DNA of 21,005 bases, from assembly GCA_030044775.1 (NCBI GenBank), contig JASICF010000335.1, forward strand, positions 1-21,005, read 5' to 3'. Numbering within the stretch: position 1 is the stretch's first letter; every line of letters starts with the position of its first letter. Position numbers and translations under genes: made by a program. A model generated the notes under the pieces. It was not told where the DNA came from. It did no database searches and was given only the letters and a program-made list of their open reading frames with translations. This document shows positions 1 through 7,707 of the stretch, one piece after another. This DNA comes from Candidatus Sulfotelmatobacter sp. GTDB taxonomy: Bacteria > Acidobacteriota > Terriglobia > Terriglobales > Acidobacteriaceae.

Positions 1-885
1 CAAATCCAACTGGCAGAGGGCAACGTGGTAGCGGTCGTCGCTCTTGCGGTAGTTTTCCCTCGTGCGGCGAAGCATCTCGATTGCCCGGGAGTTTTCGCCG
101 CGGAGGTGGTGAAGGGCCGCGACATTGTAATCGACCTGAACCGCCAGCGTGCTCATTGCGTGAGCTTCAGCGAAGGAGCGCGCCTCCTGAAACGCTACTT
201 CCGCACGGGGAAAATCGTTGAGCAGGACCAGGCAAATCGCCACATTGTGGAGCGCGACCGCATAAGCCTCCGGGTCTCGCTCCGGCTCGGCGGAAAAAAA
301 CTTGCGAGCTTGTTGATAGTAATCGAGAGCCTCTGCATAGCGACCCTGGCGTTGGAAAATGTTCCCCGCATTCAGGTCCACGCGCGCGGCTCGCCATTCG
401 TTTTTTCCCGCTGCAAAAATCCGTCGTGCCGCTTTGGCGGCCGAAAGAGCGCGCTCGTACCTCCCAGAAAGAATCAGCGGCTGGATGGAAGCGTTTAAAG
501 TACGGGCCAGCTGGTTCTTATCCCCGATATCGGCGAAGAGCTTGGAAGCTTTCGCGTGACGTTGAACTGCGGCCTCATTATTCCCCGAGAGGTGCAGGGC
601 GTTCCCCATCGTGCGCAAGCTTTGCGCAACGGCGCTCTTGTCGCGCAGTTTGCGGGCGATCACCAGGGCAATCTCGGCAAGCACCACAGCGGAGGTGGAA
701 TCAATTTGAGAGCGAGTGCGGACAGATTCCGCAAGCCAGGAAACAACTTCGCCGCCGATCAGTTCCGGATGTTGGGCTAGATACTGGTTTCGTGCAGTGC
801 TGCTCGTAAGCTTAGAAAGGCGGGTGAGCAGTTCTGCAGTTAAAACCGAGCTTCGAGCCGTTGCTGTGCCCGGCAATCCCGTCAT
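1..885 (-). CDS. TPR-repeat protein, N-terminal part (cut by window edge)
   Basis: The reading frame is open to base 1, so only the first 295 residues are visible and the C-terminus lies outside the window. The start ATG (883-885) overlaps the stop of the sigma-factor gene by 4 bp (ATGA), implying translational coupling, and GGGAGG-like purines precede it. The visible part has no signal peptide or membrane segment. It is a chain of about 35-40-residue helical hairpins of TPR type, with signatures such as NAGNIFQRQGRYAEALDYYQQA and HNVAICLVLLNDFPRAEVAFQEA. Acidobacterial sigma-factor genes are often followed by long TPR proteins ending in a CHAT (caspase-like) protease domain. A CHAT domain here is an inference, because that part is not in the window. 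The TPR call is secure. The full function is unknown; it may be a cytoplasmic partner or effector of the sigma factor. Confidence 0.85.
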   Translation of the reverse strand, partial: MTGLPGTATARSSVLTAELLTRLSKLTSSTARNQYLAQHPELIGGEVVSWLAESVRTRSQIDSTSAVVLAEIALVIARKLRDKSAVAQSLRTMGNALHLSGNNEAAVQRHAKASKLFADIGDKNQLARTLNASIQPLILSGRYERALSAAKAARRIFAAGKNEWRAARVDLNAGNIFQRQGRYAEALDYYQQARKFFSAEPERDPEAYAVALHNVAICLVLLNDFPRAEVAFQEARSFAEAHAMSTLAVQVDYNVAALHHLRGENSRAIEMLRRTRENYRKSDDRYHVALCQLDL

Positions 886-1469
886 CCTCCCAACTGCTCA
901 ATACGCCCGCGCAATTTTTCCAGGCAGCGGCGGCGGATAAAGCCGATTGACCCAAGGGCGAGGTTCAAGTCTCTAGCGACCTCCTCGTACGGACGCACGG
1001 GCATTTCGAAGAAAAGCATTTGCAGCAGCTTCTGGCAGCGCGGCGAAAGCTCCAACAGCGCCTCGCGCAGTTCCTGCTCGCGTTCGCTTTGTGCCACCAG
1101 GTCCTCGGGTTCTTGTATGGCCCCTTCCGCGAGTCGGTCCTCCGCTTCAAGCGGCTCACGCTTTTGTTGTGCGCGTTTTTCGTGAAAGCACCGGTTTCGC
1201 GTTACCTGAATCAACCAACCCGCAAGGGCGTTCGGTTCACGCAAGCGGGGCAGTTCGTTGAGCAAGTCCAGGCAAACTGCCTGGAAAATATCGGCGGAGT
1301 CAGCCTGCGAAAACCCATAACGCACGGGAATCGAGTAAACAAGATTTTTGTATTTCGAAATCAGCGTAGACCAGGCGGCCTCGCTTCCCTGCAAGCATTG
1401 CTTTACGAGGCGCGCATCGGAAAAGCGCCCCGTGTCAGTTACTTTGGATTTCCGCGGGGCGGTCCCCAT
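882..1469 (-). CDS. RNA polymerase sigma-70-family (ECF-like) sigma factor
   Basis: This 195-residue protein has the two-domain layout of small alternative sigma factors. Residues about 28-95 fit sigma region 2 (core binding and -10 recognition), with the segments YKNLVYSIPVRYGF and ADIFQAVCLDLL followed by LAGWLIQVTRNRCF. Residues about 130-190 fit region 4 (-35 recognition), with LRE-LSPRCQKLLQMLFFE, then the helix-turn-helix YEEVARDLNLALGSIGFIRRRCLEKLR. Region 1 and region 3 are absent. No anti-sigma gene with a membrane segment is adjacent; the downstream partner is a TPR protein. The start lies 2 bp after the stop of the solute-binding-protein gene, with GGGAGGG about 11 nt upstream inside that gene, so it is co-transcribed with the peptide importer. 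Target promoters cannot be read from the window. Confidence 0.9.
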   Translation of the reverse strand: MGTAPRKSKVTDTGRFSDARLVKQCLQGSEAAWSTLISKYKNLVYSIPVRYGFSQADSADIFQAVCLDLLNELPRLREPNALAGWLIQVTRNRCFHEKRAQQKREPLEAEDRLAEGAIQEPEDLVAQSEREQELREALLELSPRCQKLLQMLFFEMPVRPYEEVARDLNLALGSIGFIRRRCLEKLRGRIEQLGG

Positions 1470-1471
1470 GA

Positions 1472-3226
1472 TTAAAGGGACCCTCCCGAGGAAAGAAAGA
1501 GCTCAGGCGAATTCCACAGAGTATGCGGATCGAGTGCCGCGGGCTTGAAATTCTCTATTTCATTCTTCGCTCCCACAAGGATATCCGGACTCGCAAGGCA
1601 GATAATTGGCGCCTGTTCAGCGAGAATCTCCTGCACGCGGTCGTACAGCGCTTTACGCTTTCTCCGCTTAGTTGCCGATAATTGCTCTTCCATGAGCCGG
1701 TCAATCTCCGCCTCCCAAGGTGTAGATGGATGGGGCTCGCCGAGGTCCCACACATGATCGTTGCCGGAAGACATCCAGACATTCATCTCTGCGCTAGGGT
1801 CCACATCTCCCGCGCCAAGGCCCAGAACGGCCGCTTCATAATCGTGAGTCTGGAAGATTCGATCGAGGACGGAATGAAAATCCAGCGAGACGACCTGAAC
1901 CTGAATCCCAAGATCCTTGAGGTCGGATTGGATCATGGTTGCCATCTTCACGCGCTGGGCATTCGATGCACTGGTTATGATCGTGAATTCCACCGGTGAA
2001 TTCGATTTATCGAGCAAAACCCCCTCTGCGTTCCAAACAAATCCGGCAGAGATAAGAATCTTTTTGGCATCTTCAACCGAGCGTGCGGGGTGAGGAATGG
2101 ACGTGTCCACCCACAGATTGTTAGCAGGTGTAACCGGTGTCCATAAAGGCGTGCCTCGGCCGCGATAGACAACTCGAACCATAGCGTTGCGGTCGATCGC
2201 GAGCGAGACGGCCTGCCGGAATCTGGCGTCGCGAAACCAGATTTGTTTCCTGACTAATTGCGACGGCAGCGAGCTATTTAAATTGAAGAACAGAAAATTG
2301 AATTCGAGGCTGGAACCGATATCCTGCAGATGAAAGGAGCCGGCGTGTTCATCTTTTTCTAAAACAGAATAATCATCGGCGTTTAGACGATTAATAATAT
2401 CCGTATCGCCCGCTTGAAATCGGATTGCTTCTGCATCGGCATTCGCCACAAAAACATAAGTAAGCTCGTTCAGGTAGGGAAGGCGGTTGCCTGCCTTATC
2501 CACCTTCCAGTAATAAGGATTACGTTCCAGTGTGAGGCTCTGACCAGGAACATAGCTTTTGAGACGAAACGGTCCCAGACCAGCAATAAGTTGCGGTGGA
2601 GTACCAAGACCCCACGCCTGATCCAGTTTCCCATCGTTATACGCGGGTTCGAGCAGGCGCCGGGGAAGGATTGCCACGCTGTCAAACAATCGTTCCGCCG
2701 CAGCATAAGGCTGAGATAACTCGACAGATATCGTGTATTGGTCGAGTTTCCTTACGACGATTGGTTTGCCGGCAACTATCAACGTATCGCGCTGAGGAGA
2801 ATGCACGTGTTCGTCGAGATACACCTTGAAGCTGAACACCACATCGTCGGCATCAAAAGCGGAACCGTCCGAAAAACGCAGCCCGTGACGCAGCTCCAGG
2901 CGATATTGCAACCCATTTGCAGACACTTTCCACGCTTTCGCAATTGCCGGTTCCGTCCGCTGCGACGATCGATTGATGTGAATCATATCGGACGTCAACT
3001 GCGCGATAACCTCACGCGACGAAACATCGGTTGAGGTAACAGGATTGAGTGTTTTCGGTTCAGAACGCAACGATACGACGAGATTGCCGCCCGTACGGCC
3101 TACTGGGTTGTCACTGATAAAAAGGTCCTCGGTAGAACGGGGCGGTTGGGTGAATGCGGAAGGGCCCGACAACACGAACAGCATTACCAGCAGTGCGAAA
3201 TTGAGCAGGCAAGGTCGAGGCTTCAT
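1472..3226 (-). CDS. ABC peptide importer, family-5 extracellular solute-binding protein
   Basis: This is a periplasmic ligand-binding protein of the SBP_bac_5 (DppA/OppA) family, 584 residues, normal for the family. The start at 3226 is preferred over in-frame ATGs further upstream because the extension would run into the permease gene and because a good Sec signal peptide begins here: basic MKPRP, hydrophobic core LLNFALLVMLFVLSG, and likely cleavage after SAFT/Q near residue 26. There is no lipobox Cys, so it should be soluble and periplasmic rather than a lipoprotein. Family signatures are GGNLVVSLRSEPKTLNP (46-62) and LRHGLRFSDGSAFDADDVVFSF (112-133). The permease stop is 8 bp upstream, and the sigma-factor start is 2 bp after its stop. 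Ligand identity cannot be deduced; oligopeptide or a peptide-like compound is the family expectation. It is unusual in being last of the transporter genes rather than first. Confidence 0.92.
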   Translation of the reverse strand: MKPRPCLLNFALLVMLFVLSGPSAFTQPPRSTEDLFISDNPVGRTGGNLVVSLRSEPKTLNPVTSTDVSSREVIAQLTSDMIHINRSSQRTEPAIAKAWKVSANGLQYRLELRHGLRFSDGSAFDADDVVFSFKVYLDEHVHSPQRDTLIVAGKPIVVRKLDQYTISVELSQPYAAAERLFDSVAILPRRLLEPAYNDGKLDQAWGLGTPPQLIAGLGPFRLKSYVPGQSLTLERNPYYWKVDKAGNRLPYLNELTYVFVANADAEAIRFQAGDTDIINRLNADDYSVLEKDEHAGSFHLQDIGSSLEFNFLFFNLNSSLPSQLVRKQIWFRDARFRQAVSLAIDRNAMVRVVYRGRGTPLWTPVTPANNLWVDTSIPHPARSVEDAKKILISAGFVWNAEGVLLDKSNSPVEFTIITSASNAQRVKMATMIQSDLKDLGIQVQVVSLDFHSVLDRIFQTHDYEAAVLGLGAGDVDPSAEMNVWMSSGNDHVWDLGEPHPSTPWEAEIDRLMEEQLSATKRRKRKALYDRVQEILAEQAPIICLASPDILVGAKNEIENFKPAALDPHTLWNSPELFLSSGGSL

Positions 3227-3234
3227 ACTGCTAC

Positions 3235-4272
3235 TCACTGCGAGTACACGCGGCAGTCCGCACTTTCCTGCAGCGCATTTCCCAGAGCATGGTAGACAAG
3301 GAACACTGGGATCAGCAGAAGACCAGGTGCCCACATCCACCAATAAGAAACCAGTACATCGTATTGCAGAAGCGTTGCCAGCATATTACCCCAACTTGGC
3401 ACCGGTTCCCCGACACCCAGACCCAAGAAAGACAACGTGACTTCCGCCAGGATATATTGCGGAGCAAGAAGCCCGGCCTGTGTGACTAATATGCTGGAAG
3501 CCTGGGGCAATAAATGCCGCTTCATGAGATATAAATCGGATCCTCCAAAACCTCTGGCTGCGAGAAGGTAACCGCGTTCCTTTCCGCTCAGGGCAACCCC
3601 TCGAATTAACCTGGCTGGCCGCGCCCATCCGACAAAGCCGATCACCGCGAAAAGCAGGAAGAACATCCGGCCCGCAGAAATGTGTAATGGGAGGAATGCG
3701 CGAATCGCCAACAATAGATAGATCCACGGCAGCGCGAGAAATAGCTCGGCGCAACGCATGACAACGGCATCGAACCATCCACCGTAGTAACCGGCGGAAA
3801 CCCCAAGCAAAACTCCGATCGACAATGACAATATCGTCGCCAGCGATCCGCAAAAAAGCGATAGCTGGCCGCCATACAACAGACGGGATAGAACATCGCG
3901 TCCATAGCCATCGCTACCCAACAGGAACATCCGGGCCGGGGGGTCGACGCCAAATAAGTGCCGGCTGCAATGAAATATTCCCAAAAATTTGTATTCCGAT
4001 CCGCGTACGAGAAACCGTACCGGGAGGCATCTGGAGCGATCCTCAGCATACGTCCCGGGAGAATTGGGAAGTTCAGCAAGACCGCAAATTGCGGGCCGCA
4101 GGTGCCAGCGTCCCTGTGGATCATTGAAGTGAAGCCGGGATGGAGGCACGTAAAGCAGGTCGCGATTCTGCTGCGCGAAATCGTAGGGCGCCAGAAAACC
4201 GGCGCACAAAGCAAAAATATGCAGCGCCCCTGCGGCCAGCAACAGCACCATGATTGTTCGGTTCAGCTTCAT
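3235..4272 (-). CDS. Peptide ABC transporter permease, DppC/OppC type
   Basis: This inner-membrane permease of 345 residues belongs to the binding-protein-dependent transport family. The first membrane segment is at about residues 8-28. The permease core starts at about 115 with the family motif LLGSDGYGRDVLSRLLYG, followed by five hydrophobic segments. The cytoplasmic EAA loop that contacts the ATPases reads ERGYLLAARGFGGSDLYLMKRHLLP. Between the first segment and the core is a long periplasmic loop (about 30-113) containing PPSRLHFNDPQGRWHLRP and RFLVRGSEYKFLGIFHCSRHLFGVD. This insertion is found in a subset of OppC-like proteins and makes the protein longer than a classical DppC (about 300 aa). 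The start overlaps the stop of the DppB-like gene by 4 bp (ATGA). Confidence 0.92.
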   Translation of the reverse strand: MKLNRTIMVLLLAAGALHIFALCAGFLAPYDFAQQNRDLLYVPPSRLHFNDPQGRWHLRPAICGLAELPNSPGTYAEDRSRCLPVRFLVRGSEYKFLGIFHCSRHLFGVDPPARMFLLGSDGYGRDVLSRLLYGGQLSLFCGSLATILSLSIGVLLGVSAGYYGGWFDAVVMRCAELFLALPWIYLLLAIRAFLPLHISAGRMFFLLFAVIGFVGWARPARLIRGVALSGKERGYLLAARGFGGSDLYLMKRHLLPQASSILVTQAGLLAPQYILAEVTLSFLGLGVGEPVPSWGNMLATLLQYDVLVSYWWMWAPGLLLIPVFLVYHALGNALQESADCRVYSQ

Positions 4273-5237
4273 GCCAAGCCCTCAGTGCGAATTCTGGGAT
4301 CGACAAGGAAGAGCAAGACATCGCCGAGTAACATACCCCCGATCAGAAAAAGCGAGGCAATCATGACTGAGCCGATGATCACGTACACGTCGCGAGCCAA
4401 AATCGCGTCTAATAGCAACGGGCCGAGGCCCGGCCAACTCATGACAACTTCGACCAGCAACGACGCACTCAGCAGAGAGCCGAGCGATAACGCAAACAGA
4501 GAAATCAGCGGATTCAGGGCCAAAGGGAGCGCGTGGCGACACAAAATTCTGGAACGTGGAATGCCGTGAGCCCGCGCCGCATGGACGCAAGGAGAATCGA
4601 TCGCCTCGATCATTGCCGCTCGGACGTGTCTGACCAATGTTGGCAGGCTGATGAGAACCAGTATCAGAACCGGGCCAAACAGGTGAACTGCAACATCTCT
4701 CACTTCCGGCCACATTCCACTCTTCGTCGCCAACGACGCCAGGCCGCCGACCGGCAGCAGCCGCGTTCGCGCCGCGAACAACAACAGCCCTAACGCCAGC
4801 AACACGTCTGGCGCAGCAAGCAGGATCGCCATTATCACGGAGGATGCGTGATCGATCCATGCCTTGCGTTTTGCCGCACTCAAGATTCCCCATGGCAGCG
4901 CTACCAGCCACGCCATTGCGATAGATGATCCGGTCAACAGCAATGTGTTGCGCGCTCTCGACCAGAGCAGAGGCGCAACCGGGCTATCGTAGGCAAACGA
5001 AAACCCCAATTCGCCGCGTGAGACAGAGCTCAGCCAGTGAACGTAACGAATTGGAAGAGTTTGGTTCAACCCGTAATCCTGCCGGAGCTGAGCAACCGTT
5101 TCGTTCGTAATCCGCGGGTTGAGCCTCATTTCATCGAAGTAATTTCCCGGCGCGGCTTCCACAAAAATGAACGAAAGCAACGACACGCCCAGCAGGAGAA
5201 ATATACTTTGCAGGAGGCGGAAACCGAGATATCTCAT
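4269..5237 (-). CDS. Peptide ABC transporter permease, DppB/OppB type
   Basis: This 322-residue inner-membrane permease has an N-terminal segment (RLLQSIFLLLGVSLLSFIFVEAAPG) typical of DppB, a periplasmic loop with RQDYGLNQTLPIRYVHWL, and then five further hydrophobic segments. The EAA coupling loop is HAARAHGIPRSRILCRHALP, and the C-terminal VDPRIR is also family-typical. The ATG at 5235-5237 follows the stop of the second ATPase gene by 7 bp, and AGGAGG sits about 11 nt upstream inside the end of that gene. It should pair with the DppC-like protein to form the membrane pore of the importer. Family assignment is secure; substrate is unknown. Confidence 0.92.
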   Translation of the reverse strand: MRYLGFRLLQSIFLLLGVSLLSFIFVEAAPGNYFDEMRLNPRITNETVAQLRQDYGLNQTLPIRYVHWLSSVSRGELGFSFAYDSPVAPLLWSRARNTLLLTGSSIAMAWLVALPWGILSAAKRKAWIDHASSVIMAILLAAPDVLLALGLLLFAARTRLLPVGGLASLATKSGMWPEVRDVAVHLFGPVLILVLISLPTLVRHVRAAMIEAIDSPCVHAARAHGIPRSRILCRHALPLALNPLISLFALSLGSLLSASLLVEVVMSWPGLGPLLLDAILARDVYVIIGSVMIASLFLIGGMLLGDVLLFLVDPRIRTEGLA

Positions 5238-5244
5238 GCTGTTT

Positions 5245-6066
5245 CTATCCTCCTGCCCCGGTTGCAGCTGCCCGTTGGGCAGCGAACGCAGACGGACCCT
5301 GTCGCCGCACGCTTGGAAAAGTGCGCGCTATCTCCGCTGCATCAATACGATGAATGATTCTGCCGCGCTGCAGTACAACCGCTTCGTCGGCAAACCGAGC
5401 GGCATGATTAAGATCGTGGGTAATGGAGATAAAGCTCAGCGTTTGCTCGCTCTGCAAATCGAAAAGTAGGTTAGTAATCTGGCCTTGAATCGATAAATCA
5501 AGTCCGGCCAAGGCTTCGTCCAGAATCAGGAGCTTCGGCTCCGGAACCAACGCCCGCGCAATGGCCACTCTCTGCCTTTGTCCTCCGCTCAGCTCCTGAG
5601 GCCTGCGATGCCGGCAACTGCCAGGCAGTCCCACTTGATCGAGAGCTCTCGACACACTCTTCCATCGGGAAGCGCGATCTTTCCCCGCGATCAACAATGG
5701 CTCTTCGATGATTTCTTCGACCGACATTCTCGGGCTCAACGCTCCCGCGGAATCCTGAAAAACAAGCTGGATCCGGGGGCAAGTGCGCATCTTTGAATGC
5801 CGGCGCAATTCCGTGATATTGGCTCCATCGAAAATGATTTGCCCCGCGTCAGGCTTCTCCAGGCCAATCAGGCACATTGCCAGCGTGGTTTTCCCGGCGC
5901 CAGATTCGCCCACCACCGCCAGCGTTTTGCCCGCACAAAGGGCCAAGTCCACGTGGTCCAGGGCGATGGTCTCGAATCGACGCTGCCACCAATGCCCTTG
6001 CACGTGGGTCTTGCAGAGTCCGCGAACCTCGAGTAGCGGCTGCGTTTCCCGTGGTGGCGGCGCCAT
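5245..6066 (-). CDS. Peptide ABC transporter ATP-binding protein, DppF/OppF type (short)
   Basis: This 273-residue cytoplasmic ATPase belongs to the importer. Motifs are Walker A GESGAGKTT (53-61), Q-loop near FQDS (103-106), signature LSGGQRQRVAIARAL (159-173), Walker B LLILDE (179-184), D-loop AGLD and H-loop His217 (SITHD). The start at 6066 is chosen because it directly follows the stop of the first ATPase gene (7-bp gap); longer in-frame starts would lie inside that gene. No strong ribosome binding site is seen, so coupling to the upstream gene is likely. The protein ends about 35 residues after the H-loop region with a low-complexity tail (SAFAAQRAAATGAGG). It lacks the HPYT and Cys-rich C-terminal extension normal for DppF/OppF, so it is shorter than the usual 320-330 residues. 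All catalytic motifs are intact. Confidence 0.9.
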   Translation of the reverse strand: MAPPPRETQPLLEVRGLCKTHVQGHWWQRRFETIALDHVDLALCAGKTLAVVGESGAGKTTLAMCLIGLEKPDAGQIIFDGANITELRRHSKMRTCPRIQLVFQDSAGALSPRMSVEEIIEEPLLIAGKDRASRWKSVSRALDQVGLPGSCRHRRPQELSGGQRQRVAIARALVPEPKLLILDEALAGLDLSIQGQITNLLFDLQSEQTLSFISITHDLNHAARFADEAVVLQRGRIIHRIDAAEIARTFPSVRRQGPSAFAAQRAAATGAGG

Positions 6067-6073
6067 CTGCAAG

Positions 6074-7102
6074 TTAGTCGGCCTCGTATTTGAAACAACG
6101 AACCCACTGGCGACCAGCGTGCTCGACCAGCGCCGGGTCGGAGTCGCAGATCGGCATTCGCTCGGCGCAGCGCGGCGAAAAACGGCAGCCCGGTAGTATT
6201 CGAAATGGATCTGGCGTACTGCCAGGAATAAAGGAAAAACGTTTTTTTTCACGTATTGCGCGATTGGCCGCCGGCTGATCCAGCGTGCATTGCAACAAAG
6301 CTTGTGTGTAGGGATGCAGGGGATTCGAGAGAACATCCTTTGCAGGTCCTTGCTCTACCACTTGACCGGCGTACATCACGATGATCCGGTCCGCGAGACC
6401 GGCCAGGGTTTCCGGATCATGACTAATCAAGATGAACGATACGCGATGCTTTTCGCGCATGTTTTTCATGCATGTCAGGATTTCCGCGGCTGTATCAACA
6501 TCTACATGCGCGGTCGGCTCGTCCGCAATCACCAGACTTGGCTGACAAATCAGGGCCTGCGCGATTGCGATCCTCTGGCGTTGTCCTCCGCTGAGCTGGT
6601 GCGGATATGCATTGGAAATTCGGTCGAACTCGATTAAGCCGAGCGACTCAAATATCGATTGCGCTCTTCCGCGCGCTTCTTGCAGACTCAAGTTGCGGTG
6701 CGCGCGCAGCACTTCAATAACCTGCGTTCCAGTGCGCATAACCGGATTCAAACCGGAAGAATCCTGGAAGATCACGGATACTTCCGCTCCCCGCACCTCA
6801 CGCAGTTGCGCCTCGGTCAAGTTCAGCAGATCACGGCCGCGAAAATACCAGCGGCCGCTGACCACTCTCGCCGTCCCCGGCAACAGCCGCAGAGCCGAGA
6901 GCGCAGTAGTCGTTTTTCCGCAGCCTGATTCGCCCAGCAGTCCTACAATTTCACCGGCATCGATTCCAAAGCTGACCCCGTCGACTGCTCTAAACGAACG
7001 CGAGTTTACACGGTACTCGACAGTTAGATCTTCAACCGTGAGAAAGCTGGCATGGCATTCCGTTTCGTCCCGGGATGCGGTAGTGGCAGTCGATACAGAC
7101 AT
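6074..7102 (-). CDS. Peptide ABC transporter ATP-binding protein, DppD/OppD type
   Basis: This is a 342-residue cytoplasmic ATPase and the first gene of the transporter operon. Visible motifs are Walker A GESGCGKTT (57-65), Q-loop IFQDSSGLNPVM (111-122), signature LSGGQRQRIAIAQAL (170-184), Walker B VIADEP (191-196), and H-loop SHDP (227-230). The C-terminal oligopeptide-transporter extension is present: HPYTQALL (263-270), then FIPGSTPDP and four cysteines at 306, 312, 319 and 336 (CX5CX6CX16C). In some DppD-type ATPases this cluster is known to bind an iron-sulfur centre, and that is the likely role here. The D-loop reads AHVD rather than the common ALD. No Shine-Dalgarno sequence precedes the ATG. 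A candidate promoter lies about 95-120 bp upstream. Confidence 0.92.
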   Translation of the reverse strand: MSVSTATTASRDETECHASFLTVEDLTVEYRVNSRSFRAVDGVSFGIDAGEIVGLLGESGCGKTTTALSALRLLPGTARVVSGRWYFRGRDLLNLTEAQLREVRGAEVSVIFQDSSGLNPVMRTGTQVIEVLRAHRNLSLQEARGRAQSIFESLGLIEFDRISNAYPHQLSGGQRQRIAIAQALICQPSLVIADEPTAHVDVDTAAEILTCMKNMREKHRVSFILISHDPETLAGLADRIIVMYAGQVVEQGPAKDVLSNPLHPYTQALLQCTLDQPAANRAIREKKRFSFIPGSTPDPFRILPGCRFSPRCAERMPICDSDPALVEHAGRQWVRCFKYEAD

Positions 7103-7138
7103 GGGAAATCAGCTGTGTTTGATTGATTCCTGCAAGCT

Positions 7139-7202
7139 TGTAATCGTCGAATGAATCCGCGCAGGGGGGCGATGCGCGCTGCGTCGAAATAAGTCGATTA
7201 CA
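7139..7202. repeat. Nested inverted repeat upstream of the peptide-importer operon
   Basis: TGTAATCG (7139-7146) and CGATTACA (7195-7202) form a perfect 8-bp inverted repeat. Inside it, CGCAG (7160-7164) pairs with CTGCG (7179-7183). The right outer arm covers the proposed -10 element of the importer operon, so this could be an operator or, in the transcript, a leader hairpin. The dyad is directly visible; function is inferred. Confidence 0.4.
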
Positions 7203-7224
7203 GCACAAAAGTCACAGCCCTCAA
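7197..7224 (-). promoter_or_regulatory. Candidate sigma-70 promoter of the peptide-importer operon
   Basis: On the minus strand, TTGAGG (7224-7219; 4 of 6 matches to TTGACA) and TGTAAT (7202-7197; 5 of 6 to TATAAT) are separated by 16 bp. Transcription would begin near 7190, giving a leader of about 88 nt before the ATG at 7102. It is the best match seen in the upstream region, but the -35 match is weak. Confidence 0.35.
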
Positions 7225-7233
7225 GAGTACAGC

Positions 7234-7250
7234 GGTAATAGGGTATTGCC
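7234..7250. promoter_or_regulatory. Dyad GGTAATA-GGG-TATTGCC, candidate activator site
   Basis: The two 7-nt arms are inverted repeats with one mismatch (a G-U pair if transcribed). The centre lies about 52 bp upstream of the inferred start of the importer operon transcript, just beyond the -35, where class I/II activators often bind. Evidence is positional only. Confidence 0.25.
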
Positions 7251-7458
7251 CCTAGAACCTTACGCAGTTATCCAAGCGGGTAATTTGGATTGGTCCTGAG
7301 GCAGGGCAATTGTCTTCGCGGGACTTGGTCACCACAAGAAAATGTTCCGTTTCTAAATTCCGGACATAGTTTTGAGACATGGTTGTCTGCCCTTTGAACG
7401 CAAGTGGTTGATAACTGCCAACCGCCCTGCATGGTTGGTGAATTGCTCCTACCAAAGC

Positions 7459-7707
7459 ATGAAAAAGTCACTATTGCAGACCAGGATCGAAGGGGTAACC
7501 CAAGGTCGTTTGCCGGAACCCGCTGGGGTTCGAGGAGATAACCCGAATCGCGCCGAAAAACCGGCGCAAAGCGGCAAGCTGCACTCGCAATTTAATCCTT
7601 CGCGGATAGGATTCGGAATTCTGGGGGCTGCAAAAGACGTTCGCCACCCCTCCCTGGGCATCGATGAAGACATTACCAGCGAGATCAAGATTGAGGAGGG
7701 CCAGTGA
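7459..7707 (+). CDS. Hypothetical 82-aa protein, doubtful
   Basis: This short frame has no recognised family. Its stop (TGA, 7705-7707) overlaps the GTG start of the next gene by 4 bp, an arrangement typical of coupled genes. The end of the frame carries the GAGGAGGG that serves as ribosome binding site for that gene. The sequence is hydrophilic, with a basic middle (NRAEKPAQSGKLHSQ) and an acidic end (GIDEDITSEIKIEEGQ), and no membrane segment or signal peptide. The start is uncertain: no Shine-Dalgarno precedes ATG 7459, and an in-frame ATG also exists at 7372. The overlap favours a real gene, but the coding character is weak. Confidence 0.35.
   Translation: MKKSLLQTRIEGVTQGRLPEPAGVRGDNPNRAEKPAQSGKLHSQFNPSRIGFGILGAAKDVRHPSLGIDEDITSEIKIEEGQ

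Larger units (their letters stand above)
7103..7458. other. Intergenic region between importer operon and zinc-ribbon gene pair
   Basis: No convincing gene is present. The region holds the promoter and dyads listed separately and one copy of GGTAATTTGG (7279-7288). A 42-codon minus-strand frame (7252-7380) was considered and is discussed among the findings. Confidence 0.5.

Noticed and set aside
3227..3343. N-terminal extension of the solute-binding protein to an upstream ATG
   Set aside because: It would overlap the permease gene by about 110 bp and place a Cys-rich stretch before an otherwise perfect signal peptide.
6067..6336. N-terminal extension of the second ATPase by 90 residues
   Set aside because: It lies inside the 3' end of the first ATPase gene and does not resemble an ABC ATPase; the start at 6066 fits the operon spacing.
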